Positions 1-6,254 of a stretch of 12,840 nt of DNA are shown in pieces. This stretch comes from Oscillibacter sp. GTDB lineage: Bacteria; Bacillota; Clostridia; Oscillospirales; Oscillospiraceae. The stretch's first letter is position 1, and each line of letters begins with the position of its first letter. The notes beneath the pieces were generated by a model. It saw only the letters and a list, made by a program, of their open reading frames with translations. It made no database searches and was not told the origin of the DNA. The stretch covers positions 1 through 12,840 of the forward strand of contig VSMY01000080.1 in assembly GCA_009773995.1 (NCBI GenBank), written 5' to 3'. The position numbers and the translations under genes were made by a program.

Positions 1-126
1 TCCCTCGGAGGCGGTGGTGGTGGTCGTGGTGGAAGTGGTGGTATGGGCCTGGGCGGCGGGCTGGGGCGCGCTGATCTCGGTGGACCAGTCCGTCAGGGGC
101 TGGGACAGATAGCTCGTGTTGGGCAT
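1..126 (-). CDS. Partial small protein downstream of cwlJ, possible GerQ-type coat protein (C-terminus outside window)
   Basis: An open frame of 42 codons runs from an ATG at 126-124 to the window edge without a stop. It has a good ribosome site (GAGGTG about 8 nt upstream) and begins only 12 nt after the stop of the CwlJ-like hydrolase, so it is almost certainly co-transcribed with it. The visible N-terminus reads MPNTSYLSQPLTDW and then becomes low-complexity, rich in Pro, Gln, Ala and a Thr run (about residues 29-38). No membrane segment or signal peptide is seen. In some Bacillus species cwlJ forms a two-gene operon with gerQ, whose product has a low-complexity N-terminus and is needed to hold CwlJ in the spore coat. 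The position and composition fit that partner, but the diagnostic C-terminal domain lies outside the window, so GerQ is only an inference. Confidence 0.6.
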   Translation of the reverse strand, partial: MPNTSYLSQPLTDWSTEISAPQPAAQAHTTTSTTTTTTASEG

Positions 127-138
127 GATGGACACCTC

Positions 139-579
139 TCAAGTTTTATAGTATGCATCGGTAGGATTATAAAAGCAATGGTCGCCGATACGGGTCTGCC
201 AGTACCCCACGCCGGTGGGAAAAAAGCGCCGGCACTCGGGACCGAAGGGGTTATAGAACCACAGGGACTCCGCCACGTCCGGCAGGCGGTTCCCGGCAAT
301 GGCCCAGTCGGCGATCTCGTAGTGAATGGCCTCGGGCCGCATGTTGTATATGTTCTGGGGGTTGTAGGCGCCCCCTTCCGTCTCGCTGGCGCAGACGAAC
401 TGATAGGGCTGGAAGATGATGTTTCGGATGCTGCCCTGGCCCACCCGGGCGTACTCGCCGCCTCGGGCGTGGACCCGGTTCATCACCACCCCCGCCACGG
501 CCTTCATGCCGTTTTCCCCCTCACCGCCCGCCTCACACTCGATCAGGCGCGCCAGCAGCTCCCGGTCGGAATATGCCAT
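139..579 (-). CDS. cwlJ: CwlJ/SleB-family spore cortex cell wall hydrolase
   Basis: 146-residue protein of the Hydrolase_2 family (SleB/CwlJ), which cleaves spore cortex peptidoglycan during germination. The family core starts at once: residues 14-21 read ECEAGGEG, with Glu16 aligned to the catalytic glutamate of SleB-type enzymes, followed by the MKAVAGVVMNRV helix (about 25-36). The C-terminal half carries the usual aromatic-rich signature (SLWFYNP, GDHCFYNP). There is no signal peptide and no N-terminal peptidoglycan-binding domain, which separates it from SleB and matches CwlJ, a coat-located enzyme made in the mother cell. The ATG at 579 was chosen because AAAGGAGGA lies about 10 nt upstream and the family homology starts there; the frame is open further upstream, but that stretch runs through a terminator hairpin. 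I see no convincing promoter in the 73 nt upstream; a sporulation sigma factor is expected. Confidence 0.88.
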   Translation of the reverse strand: MAYSDRELLARLIECEAGGEGENGMKAVAGVVMNRVHARGGEYARVGQGSIRNIIFQPYQFVCASETEGGAYNPQNIYNMRPEAIHYEIADWAIAGNRLPDVAESLWFYNPFGPECRRFFPTGVGYWQTRIGDHCFYNPTDAYYKT

Positions 580-615
580 GGTGCATTCCTCCTTTGTCGC
601 TGGTTCAGCATACGC

Positions 616-645
616 AAAAAACGCCCCGCTGGTGACAGCGGGGCG
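616..645 (-). terminator. Rho-independent terminator of the glycosyltransferase unit
   Basis: A perfect 9-bp stem (CGCCCCGCT at 622-630, AGCGGGGCG at 637-645) closes a 6-nt loop. On the minus strand it is followed by six T (complement of 616-621). It begins 8 nt after the glycosyltransferase stop codon. The plus-strand side also has a short T run (647-650), so weak bidirectional activity is possible. Confidence 0.9.
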
Positions 646-652
646 CTTTTCG

Positions 653-1783
653 TTATTTCGTTTGCTCCTGAATGGCGGTGCGGAACATCTCCTCCGTCTG
701 CTCGATAGAGCGGTCCAGGGCGTACTGCTTGGCATGCTCGCCGTAGCGCTTTCCCATTTCCTCCCGCTCCTGGGGGTGCTCGAACCACCAGTCGATCTTC
801 TCCGCCAGGGCGGCGGCGTCCCCGGCGGGAAACAGGCTCCGCCCGTCCAGGGCGAACTGGGGCGTGGCGGACCGGGGGGAGTCCGCGATGACGGGCACCA
901 GGCCGCAGGCGAATGCCTCCATGCAGCTCATGGCCTCGATCTCCGCGTCGGAGGTGTGGACGTACAGGTCCGCCATGTGGAGAATCTCCAGCAGGCGGCC
1001 GGGTTCGTAGAACTCCATGACAATAGGGTTCGGCAGTTTCTCCGCCAGACGGCGGTATTTCTTTTCCAGGGGGCCTTTGCCCGCCAGGATGACCTGAATG
1101 GCATCCTTATGGCGGCACTGGGCGCAGGCGTCGATGAGCACGTCCTGCCGCTTCTCCCCGGCGTAGCGGCCCACCATCAGCACGTTGAACCTGCCCCGCA
1201 TCCAGTCCTCCTGGGGGCTCCGCCCATAGGTGTATTGGGGGCTGATGCCGTTGGAGATGACGTGGAGCCGGGCGGTGTAACCGTGCTGGCGGAGCTGATC
1301 CGCAATCATGTTGCTGGGACAGTGGATGTGGGTGAAGCGGTTGAAGAAGGTGTCCCGGAACTTGGTGTAGACGAAGTCGTTCACCCGCTTGCTGTTGCCC
1401 AGGTGGAGGGTGAAGGTGATGTTTTCCGGCTGGCAGTGGAAGGCCGCCGTGTGGGGGATGCCCAGGCGCTCCACATGCTTGAGGCCCATGACGGCCAGGG
1501 GGGAGGGCATCATGAAGTGCACCACGTCCGCCCAGGCCGCCGCCTTCTCGAAGACGTGCTTGTTGGGGATGGCCAGGCGCATCCCCTGGCTGGTGATGAG
1601 GTGCTCCACAATGGGGAGGAACTTCATCTGCCGGACGGCGTATTTGTAGTCCGTGGGCTTGCCGGTGGCGATGACCCGGACCTCGTTTCCGTGTTCCTTC
1701 AGGGCCGTGGCGAAGCGCCGGGCGCTGATGGTGGTCCCGTTGTTGGCGTCGTCGAACTGGTCGATGACCAAGACGATTTTCAT
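653..1783 (-). CDS. GT4-family glycosyltransferase
   Basis: 376-residue cytosolic GT-B fold, retaining glycosyltransferase of the GT4 type. The N-terminal acceptor domain starts MKIVLVIDQFDDANNG and has the conserved ISARRFATALKEHGNEV segment. The C-terminal nucleotide-sugar domain starts near residue 198 (VLMVGRYAGEKRQDVLI), with the donor-phosphate Arg/Lys in GRYAGEKR (205-212) and the E-x7-E motif at Glu281 to Glu289. The donor and acceptor cannot be read from sequence. Related clostridial proteins are annotated as diacylglycerol glucosyltransferase-like or polysaccharide enzymes, so glycolipid or surface glycan synthesis is plausible. The ATG at 1783 is preferred over upstream in-frame starts because homology begins there and those lie inside the preceding gene; its ribosome site is weak (GCGAGGA, about 5 nt). 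It follows the TSCPD gene by 17 nt and ends at a strong terminator. Confidence 0.9.
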   Translation of the reverse strand: MKIVLVIDQFDDANNGTTISARRFATALKEHGNEVRVIATGKPTDYKYAVRQMKFLPIVEHLITSQGMRLAIPNKHVFEKAAAWADVVHFMMPSPLAVMGLKHVERLGIPHTAAFHCQPENITFTLHLGNSKRVNDFVYTKFRDTFFNRFTHIHCPSNMIADQLRQHGYTARLHVISNGISPQYTYGRSPQEDWMRGRFNVLMVGRYAGEKRQDVLIDACAQCRHKDAIQVILAGKGPLEKKYRRLAEKLPNPIVMEFYEPGRLLEILHMADLYVHTSDAEIEAMSCMEAFACGLVPVIADSPRSATPQFALDGRSLFPAGDAAALAEKIDWWFEHPQEREEMGKRYGEHAKQYALDRSIEQTEEMFRTAIQEQTK

Positions 1784-1800
1784 AGTCCTCGCCGTCCCTC

Positions 1801-2058
1801 TCAACCCTGTGCCAGGGCTTTTTCCAGCCCCAGGGCCAGCTGGTCCGGACAGGAGGTGCTCTTGGCCCCGCAGCGGATGCCCTTCAGGCGCCGGACGGCC
1901 TCCTGGGCGGTCATGCCCTTCACCAGGACGGAGATGCCCTGGAGGTTGCCGCTGCATCCGCCTATGACTTGGAGATCCTGAATGACGCCCTGGTCATCCA
2001 GGTCCACCCGCATTTCACGGGAACAGACGCCGCGGGGCTGGAAGGTATACGTTTTCAT
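1801..2058 (-). CDS. TSCPD domain-containing protein (TIGR03905-like)
   Basis: Small 85-residue protein of the TSCPD-domain family, named for the Thr-Ser-Cys-Pro-Asp signature, seen here as KSTSCPDQL near residues 66-74. It has four cysteines in conserved contexts: GVCSRE, GGCSGNL, IRCGAK and TSCPD, suggesting metal or Fe-S binding. A related domain forms the C-terminus of some vitamin B12-dependent ribonucleotide reductases; the function of the stand-alone protein is not established. The ATG at 2058 is chosen; a GTG four codons upstream is also in frame but would overlap the AAGGAG ribosome site. It is the first gene of a two-gene unit with the GT4 glycosyltransferase. No functional link between the two is evident. 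Confidence 0.85.
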   Translation of the reverse strand: MKTYTFQPRGVCSREMRVDLDDQGVIQDLQVIGGCSGNLQGISVLVKGMTAQEAVRRLKGIRCGAKSTSCPDQLALGLEKALAQG

Positions 2059-2116
2059 ATGGGTGCCCACTCCTTTTCGAGCCGCCGGGGACGGCGGTCA
2101 GTCGTTTAACCTATAT

Positions 2117-2145
2117 ACTATAGCATAGAAATGGGAAAAAGGCAA
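2117..2145 (-). promoter_or_regulatory. Sigma-A-type extended -10 promoter for the TSCPD-glycosyltransferase unit
   Basis: Minus-strand TTGCCT (2145-2140), 17-nt spacer, then TATAGT (2122-2117) preceded by TG at the extended -10 position (TGCTATAGT). It lies about 60 nt upstream of the ATG. The -35 element falls inside the terminator stem of the preceding gene, so termination and re-initiation would share the same DNA. Confidence 0.5.
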
Positions 2146-2162
2146 GCCCCGGAGGGCCTGCC
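2136..2162 (-). terminator. Rho-independent terminator of the spoIIQ-like gene
   Basis: Hairpin GGCAAGCCC (2141-2149) and GGGCCTGCC (2154-2162), 8 of 9 positions paired with one A-C mismatch and a 4-nt loop. On the minus strand it is followed by five T (complement of 2136-2140). It starts 9 nt after the stop codon of the M23 gene. Confidence 0.8.
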
Positions 2163-2171
2163 TTTCTTGGG

Positions 2172-2891
2172 TCAGCTCTTTAAGAATTCGCCGGGGTCCA
2201 CCGCCTCCCCGTCACGGGTGACGGAAAAATGGAGGTGGGGGCTCTGGGCGGCCTCGGCGGAGGCGGTGGTTCCCACCGCGCCGATGATCTGCCCGGCGGT
2301 GACCAGGTCCCCCGGCTCCACCGTGGGCTTCGCCTGAAGGTTGGAGTAGGTGGTGGTATAGCCTCCCTGGTGGTCGATGACCACGGTGGTGCCCATCAGG
2401 GGATCGTCCTCCACAGAGGAAACGGTGCCGGCGGTGGCCGCCAGCACGGTGGCACCGGGCTTGGCGGAGATGTCCACGCCGTCATGGGTCCGCCAGTCCG
2501 CCAGGGTGGGGCTGTAGACCAGCTGGTCCACGGAGAAGGCCATCAGTACCTCGCCCTTCAGGGGCTCCACGATGAGCCGGGGGGGCTCCGCCATCACCGG
2601 GGTGTCGTCCACCTTCGCTTCCGGCATGCTGGGAACGATTTCCACCTCCACCGGGACCGGGGCGGAGGCCTCCACCGGGGGCTCCTCGTCCTCCGGTTCC
2701 GGCTCCGGCTCCGGCACATAGGCGTTTTGCACCGGGGCGCTGACCGCCTCCGTGGGCGGCGTCTCCTCCGGGGCGGGCTTGTCCCCGCCGAAGAGCAGGA
2801 ACCAGCCGCTCACCGCCGCCGCGATGAGGCAGACGGCCAGCAGGAGGTAAAAGCCCGTGCCGCTGAGGACGGATTTCAATTTGTGTTCCAT
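2172..2891 (-). CDS. spoIIQ: SpoIIQ-like M23 (LytM) family membrane protein
   Basis: 239 residues: a short cytoplasmic N-terminus, one membrane segment (about 13-34, FYLLLAVCLIAAAVSGWFLLF), a long Pro/Glu-rich spacer (about 38-108, including a PEPEPEPE run), then a LytM/M23 domain (about 112-235). Zinc ligands are complete: His136 and Asp140 (HDGVD), and His219/His221 (HLHF). The segment before the domain (MAFSVDQLVYSPTLADWRTH) resembles clostridial SpoIIQ. SpoIIQ is made in the forespore under sigma F and pairs across the intermembrane space with SpoIIIAH to support engulfment and the feeding channel. Bacillus subtilis SpoIIQ has a degenerate, inactive LytM site, whereas clostridial versions often keep the ligands; this one should be able to bind zinc. 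The ATG at 2891 has GGGAGGA about 8 nt upstream, and a sigma-F-type promoter supports the call. A general murein endopeptidase is the alternative. Confidence 0.8.
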   Translation of the reverse strand: MEHKLKSVLSGTGFYLLLAVCLIAAAVSGWFLLFGGDKPAPEETPPTEAVSAPVQNAYVPEPEPEPEDEEPPVEASAPVPVEVEIVPSMPEAKVDDTPVMAEPPRLIVEPLKGEVLMAFSVDQLVYSPTLADWRTHDGVDISAKPGATVLAATAGTVSSVEDDPLMGTTVVIDHQGGYTTTYSNLQAKPTVEPGDLVTAGQIIGAVGTTASAEAAQSPHLHFSVTRDGEAVDPGEFLKS

Positions 2892-2928
2892 GCAAGAGTT
2901 CCTCCCTCAATAGAAATAAGTCTGAGGG

Positions 2929-2958
2929 AAGTATGGACGGGCACAGGGAAAATTATAC
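2929..2958 (-). promoter_or_regulatory. Candidate sigma-F-type forespore promoter for spoIIQ
   Basis: On the minus strand GTATA (2958-2954) is followed by a 15-nt spacer and GTCCATACTT (2938-2929). This fits the sigma-F pattern (GYATA, about 15, GGNNANANT) at most positions. It sits about 38 nt upstream of the spoIIQ ATG. A perfect TATAAT hexamer overlaps the -35 element (2957-2952) but has no recognisable -35 of its own, so sigma A is less likely. Confidence 0.5.
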
Positions 2959-2982
2959 TGCCCCGCGCTTCATGGAACGCTT

Positions 2983-3819
2983 TTATTTTCGCGCCTCCAG
3001 GGCGGCGGCGTAGAGGTCGTTTTTGCCGAGGCCCGTGTGCTCCGCCACCTCTTTGGCGGCATCCTTCAGGCGCTGCCCGGCGTCCACCAGGGCCAGCACC
3101 TGGGCCGCGCCCTCCTCCAGGGTGAGGACGGCGGCCCTTGAGCGCTCCGCTCCGGCCACCACCAGGACGTATTCCCCCCGTGGGTCGTGGTCCCGGTAGT
3201 ACTCCGCCGCCTCCCCCAGGGTGCAGCGGCGAATCTCCTCGTGGAGCTTGGTCAGCTCCCGGCACAGGGCGATCCGGCGCTCCGGGCCGAAGGTCTGGAG
3301 GAAGTCCTCCAGGGTGGGCCGGAGCTTGTGGGGGGCCTCGTGGAAGATCATGGTCCGGGTTTCGGCTTTCAGGCTCTCCAGATGTTCCCGGCGGCTGCGC
3401 TTATTGACGGACAAAAAGCCCTCGAAGGTGAAGCGCCCCGTGGGCAGGCCGCTGACCGCCAGGGCGGTCACCGCCGCGCAGCAGCCGGGGATGGCGGTCA
3501 CCGTCACGCCGTGTTCCCCGCAGAGGCGAACCAGCAGCTCCCCAGGGTCCGAGATGGCGGGAGTCCCGGCGTCGGTGACCAGGGCGCAGCTCTCCCCCGC
3601 CAGGAGGCGGCTCAGCACCGCCTGCCCGGCGGCGGCGGCGTTGTGCTCGTGATAGCTCGCCAGGGGCTTTTTGATTCCAAAGTGGTTCAGCAGCTTCAGC
3701 GACACACGGGTGTCCTCCGCCGCGATGAAGTCCGCCGCCGCCAGGGTCTCCACCGCCCTGGGGGACAGGTCCCCCAGGTTGCCGATGGGCGTGGCCACCA
3801 GGTACAGCGTTCCGCTCAT
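2983..3819 (-). CDS. rsmI: 16S rRNA (cytidine-1402 2'-O)-methyltransferase RsmI
   Basis: 278 residues, the usual length for RsmI, which uses S-adenosylmethionine to 2'-O-methylate C1402 in the decoding centre of 16S rRNA. Family motifs are clear: LYLVATPIGNLGDLSPRA (5-22), the AAEDTR segment (about 33-38), SYHEHN (about 55-60), the cofactor-binding VTDAGTPAISDPGE stretch (about 80-93), IPGCCAAVTALAVSGLP, and FHEAPHKL. It is of the tetrapyrrole methylase fold. The start codon overlaps the stop of the upstream methyltransferase (ATGA), so translation is coupled; GAGGAGG lies about 8 nt before the ATG. In Bacillus subtilis the equivalents are yabB-yazA-yabC; the small GIY-YIG gene yazA is absent here. 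No terminator is visible before the spoIIQ-like gene downstream. Confidence 0.97.
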   Translation of the reverse strand: MSGTLYLVATPIGNLGDLSPRAVETLAAADFIAAEDTRVSLKLLNHFGIKKPLASYHEHNAAAAGQAVLSRLLAGESCALVTDAGTPAISDPGELLVRLCGEHGVTVTAIPGCCAAVTALAVSGLPTGRFTFEGFLSVNKRSRREHLESLKAETRTMIFHEAPHKLRPTLEDFLQTFGPERRIALCRELTKLHEEIRRCTLGEAAEYYRDHDPRGEYVLVVAGAERSRAAVLTLEEGAAQVLALVDAGQRLKDAAKEVAEHTGLGKNDLYAAALEARK

Positions 3820-4544
3820 AGCGGGCCCTCCTCTCGAAAGTAAATGCGGTCCAGCTCCTTGGTCGGGGCCATCTCAGGCGTATACAGCACCAGCGGCGGC
3901 TCTGGGGAAAGCCCCGGCTTCCCGCCCCGGTTTCCCTCCAGCAGCACCAGAGAGGGGGCGGCTCCGGCCGTTATACAGACCAGCCGGAGGCGCTTGGGCT
4001 CCAGGCCGTTTTCCCGCAGGGCGCAGAGCAGGTCCGTCAGCCGCTCCGGCTTGTGGACCAGGCAGAAGCGCCCGCCCCAGCGCAGGGCCCGGCGGGCCGC
4101 GGCGCAGACGTCCGCCAGGGTGCAGTTCACCTCCGCCCTGGCGGTTTGCCGGGCTCTCTTCTCCGTCAGGGCGCCGCTGGTCACAGGATAATAGGGCGGG
4201 TTGCAGACGGCCAGGTCAAACTGTCCCGCCGGCAGCGCCTCCCGGTCCCTCAGGTCTCCCTGAAGAAATGTCAGGCGGTCCTCCAGGCCGTTTTCCGCCG
4301 CCCCGCGCTTCGCCAGGGCCACGGCCTCCGGCAGGAGTTCCAGTCCCGTCACCGTCAGTTCCCGCTGCCGCTGGAGGAGGAGCAGGGACAAAAGCCCCGC
4401 GCCGCTGCCCAGGTCCAGCACCCGGAGTCCCGGGCGCAGCCTGGGAAAGGCGGAGAGGAGAAAGCTGTCCGTCCCCATCGGAAACAGTCCGTCATCCCAG
4501 GCAACGCGGAGGCCCCCAGGCTTTAACAGCTCCCAGCGCTCCAT
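3816..4544 (-). CDS. N6-adenine methyltransferase of the TrmN6/YabB type
   Basis: 242-residue class I SAM-dependent methyltransferase. Motif I is DLGSGAG (44-50), the acidic motif II follows in TGLELLPEA (about 66-74), and the catalytic NPPY motif for exocyclic adenine amines is at 115-118. The FPMGTDSFLL segment before motif I is typical of tRNA1(Val) adenine-37 N6-methyltransferase-like proteins (E. coli YfiC/TrmN6, B. subtilis YabB). A tRNA substrate is likely but inferred. Its ATG at 4544 follows the NUDIX stop by 3 nt and has GGAGG about 10 nt upstream; its stop overlaps the rsmI start. The adjacency to rsmI is the conserved yabB-yabC arrangement, supporting a role in RNA modification. 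Confidence 0.92.
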   Translation of the reverse strand: MERWELLKPGGLRVAWDDGLFPMGTDSFLLSAFPRLRPGLRVLDLGSGAGLLSLLLLQRQRELTVTGLELLPEAVALAKRGAAENGLEDRLTFLQGDLRDREALPAGQFDLAVCNPPYYPVTSGALTEKRARQTARAEVNCTLADVCAAARRALRWGGRFCLVHKPERLTDLLCALRENGLEPKRLRLVCITAGAAPSLVLLEGNRGGKPGLSPEPPLVLYTPEMAPTKELDRIYFREEGPL

Positions 4545-4547
4545 CTC

Positions 4548-5120
4548 TCAGTCCCTCCGGGGCGGAAAGCCCGCCAGCTTGGCGTTCAGCTTGCTGTAAA
4601 TCCGCTGCCGGAACCAGGGCTCTGTGGAGGCGGAGACCGCTTCCTCCAGGGAGAACCAAGCCACGGCGCTGTTCTCGTCGGCCTTGCGGCGCACCGGGGC
4701 GGCGGGGTCCGCCTCCAGGAGGAAGGTGACATTCAAGTGGAGGTGAGAGGAGACATACCGCCCCCGCTTCTCGTGGCCGTCCACCGTTAGGATCTCCACG
4801 GAGTAAATGTCTCGGGACACAGGCCGGACATTCTCCAGCCCGCTTTCCTCCCGGACCTCCCGCAGGGCCGTGGAGAGCAGGTCCCGCTCCCCGTCGGCGT
4901 GGCCCCCCAGCCAGGCCCAGGAGTTGTAAAGGTTGTGGTAGGCCAGCAGCACCCGGTCCCGGTCCGGGCTCACCACCCAGGCGGAGGTCGTCAGATGGGC
5001 CGGGTCCTCCCGGCCATAGAAGGCCTGTCCGTTTTCCAGCAGGCGCAGCAGCGCCTCCCGGTCCCGGTCCTCCTGTTCGTTCCAGGGCTGAAAGGCCCGC
5101 AGCTGAGAAATCAAGTCCAT
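4548..5120 (-). CDS. NUDIX hydrolase
   Basis: 190-residue NUDIX-fold hydrolase. The NUDIX box is at about 72-95 (GGHADGERDLL, then REVREESGL), in the GGHADG variant in which the Gly-Glu spacing is shifted by one residue from the textbook G-x5-E-x7-REUxEExGU. The essential RExxEE core is intact, so it should bind Mg2+ and cleave a nucleoside-diphosphate-linked substrate. The N-terminal region (AWVVSPDRDRVLLAYHNLYNSWAWLGGH) is like that of stand-alone NUDIX proteins of about 180 residues. The substrate cannot be inferred. It is the first gene of the NUDIX-methyltransferase-rsmI unit, with GGAGG about 10 nt before its ATG, and is divergent from spo0A. Confidence 0.92.
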   Translation of the reverse strand: MDLISQLRAFQPWNEQEDRDREALLRLLENGQAFYGREDPAHLTTSAWVVSPDRDRVLLAYHNLYNSWAWLGGHADGERDLLSTALREVREESGLENVRPVSRDIYSVEILTVDGHEKRGRYVSSHLHLNVTFLLEADPAAPVRRKADENSAVAWFSLEEAVSASTEPWFRQRIYSKLNAKLAGFPPRRD

Positions 5121-5158
5121 ACGCAGTCCCTCCTCAAACCGGTTTATCGGCAGAGTTC

Positions 5159-5167
5159 ATCATAGCA
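5159..5167 (-). promoter_or_regulatory. Extended -10 promoter for the NUDIX-methyltransferase-rsmI unit
   Basis: TGCTATGAT on the minus strand gives a 5-of-6 -10 hexamer with the TGn extension, about 40 nt upstream of the NUDIX ATG. No good -35 is seen at 16-18 nt, as is usual for extended -10 promoters. A sequence one base from an extended 0A box (TTTGTCCAAA, 5171-5180) lies just upstream; I would not call it a site without more evidence. Confidence 0.45.
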
Positions 5168-5310
5168 CAGTTTGTCCAAAAGGGAAAGCGCCAAAATTCC
5201 GTCCCCGTTCCGCGTGTTCCCCCAAGGGGGCGGTCCGGACCTGGTAGAAACTGCCGGAAAAATGGAAAAAATGCACAATATATGGGGTTTGCCGCTGAAA
5301 ACAAAAAATA

Positions 5311-5317
5311 TGTCGAA
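5311..5317 (+). promoter_or_regulatory. 0A box (Spo0A binding site) upstream of spo0A
   Basis: TGTCGAA matches the consensus Spo0A recognition site exactly. It is centred about 33 nt upstream of the -35 element of the spo0A promoter, a position consistent with activation by phosphorylated Spo0A. It suggests autoregulation, as known for spo0A in Bacillus subtilis. The rest of the 323-nt gap (5121-5443) has no gene; it is A/T-rich near spo0A and holds a perfect 10-bp palindrome GGTCCGGACC at 5232-5241. Confidence 0.65.
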
Positions 5318-5346
5318 GAAAACTTCTGTTTTTTTGTAATCCTGTC

Positions 5347-5375
5347 TTGAAAAATCTGGAAATTTATGCTATTTT
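5347..5375 (+). promoter_or_regulatory. Sigma-A-type promoter of spo0A
   Basis: TTGAAA (5347-5352), 17-nt spacer ending in TGC (an extended -10 element), then TATTTT (5370-5375). The predicted transcript starts near 5382 and leaves a leader of about 60 nt. I did not find a convincing sigma-H site, which would be expected by analogy with Bacillus. Confidence 0.5.
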
Positions 5376-5443
5376 ATAGAAAACGAGCTGAGAGTGTCAG
5401 GACGCTCTGTCAGCCGATCAAGAAGGAAAGGTTTGGAATCATC

Positions 5444-6211
5444 ATGGAACATCAAAGGACTGTACTTCTGGCGGACGCCAGCGAGGAATTCCGCGCCATG
5501 CTGCAGGAGGCCATCGAGCAGGCCGGTGAGTTTACCGTGGCGGCTTCCACCGGGAACGGACTGGAGGCGCTGCGGCTGATTGAGGAGCGGAAGCCGGACC
5601 TTCTGCTGACGGATGTGGCCCTGCCGGGGCTGGACGGGCTGGGTCTTCTCAAGGCGGTGAAGGACATGGATCCCTGCCCCAAGGCCATCATCGTCTCCGC
5701 CTTCTGCGGGCATCAGACCTTGGCGGACGCGGAGAAGCTGGGTGTGTGCTACTATCTGCCCAAGCCCTGCGAGCCCGCCTCCCTGGTGGAGCGGATGCAC
5801 GGCATTTTCGAGGGACCCGCATCTCCCGACCTCCGGGTGCACGCCCTGCGGAACACCGTCACCAACGTGATTCACGAAATCGGCGTCCCCGCCCATATCA
5901 AGGGCTACCAATATCTGCGGGAGGCCATTATCATAGCGGTCAACGACATGGAAGTCATCAACGCGGTGACCAAGGTGCTCTATCCGGCGGTGGCCAAGCG
6001 CTTCGGCACCACGCCCTCCCGGGTGGAGCGGGCCATCCGCCACGCCATCGAGGTGGCCTGGGACCGGGGAGACCTGGAGACGCTGCAAAAGTACTTCGGC
6101 TACACCGTGTCCAACACCAAGGGAAAGCCCACGAACTCGGAGTTTATCGCCATGATCGCCGACCGGCTGATGCTCAGCGGAGACGGCTGGGTGCTGCGGG
6201 ACCAGGGCTGA
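5444..6211 (+). CDS. spo0A: Sporulation transcription factor Spo0A
   Basis: 255-residue response regulator that starts sporulation by binding 0A boxes when phosphorylated. The receiver domain (about 5-122) has the phospho-acceptor Asp57 ([13 protein letters not shown]), Ser85 at the switch Thr/Ser position and Lys107 (PKP). A short linker leads to the Spo0A-specific DNA-binding domain (about 136-246), with [19 protein letters not shown] and the recognition helix [18 protein letters not shown] almost identical to Bacillus Spo0A. The acidic pair near the N-terminus is altered: LLADAS has Asp11 followed by Ala, where Bacillus has Asp-Asp. The ATG at 5444 is chosen because homology begins there and AAGGAAAGG lies about 12 nt upstream; the frame is open 26 codons further but would include the promoter. 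It is transcribed alone and, unlike many spore formers, no spoIVB gene precedes it. Confidence 0.97.
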   Translation: MEHQRTVLLADASEEFRAMLQEAIEQAGEFTVAASTGNGLEALRLIEERKPDLLLTDVALPGLDGLGLLKAVKDMDPCPKAIIVSAFCGHQTLADAEKLGVCYYLPKPCEPASLVERMHGIFEGPASPDLRVHALRNTVTNVIHEIGVPAHIKGYQYLREAIIIAVNDMEVINAVTKVLYPAVAKRFGTTPSRVERAIRHAIEVAWDRGDLETLQKYFGYTVSNTKGKPTNSEFIAMIADRLMLSGDGWVLRDQG

Positions 6212-6222
6212 ACGCGCACAGG

Positions 6223-6253
6223 AAAGAGGAGAGGCGGACGCCTCTCCTCTTTT
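6223..6253. terminator. Terminator shared by convergent spo0A and DUF2812 genes
   Basis: Perfect 13-bp stem (AAAGAGGAGAGGC at 6223-6235 and GCCTCTCCTCTTT at 6240-6252) with a GGAC loop. On the plus strand it ends in TTTT and serves spo0A, whose stop is 12 nt upstream. On the minus strand it starts 2 nt after the DUF2812 stop codon and ends in CTTT, so it probably works in both directions. Confidence 0.85.
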
Positions 6254-6254
6254 G

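Noticed and set aside
416..1981. Long plus-strand open frame (521 codons) opposite cwlJ and the glycosyltransferase
   Set aside because: It lies antisense to two well-recognised genes, crosses their terminator, has no ribosome site and a Gly/Val/His-rich composition typical of a GC-rich shadow frame.
2059..2070. Upstream GTG start for the TSCPD protein
   Set aside because: It overlaps the AAGGAG ribosome site, which is properly spaced for the ATG at 2058.
2952..2957. Perfect TATAAT hexamer upstream of spoIIQ as a sigma-A promoter
   Set aside because: No acceptable -35 at 16-18 nt; the overlapping sigma-F-type pattern suits the gene better, though both cannot be excluded.
5171..5180. TTTGTCCAAA as a second 0A box
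   Set aside because: The core TGTCGAA has a mismatch at a conserved base; one near-match in A/T-rich DNA is weak evidence.
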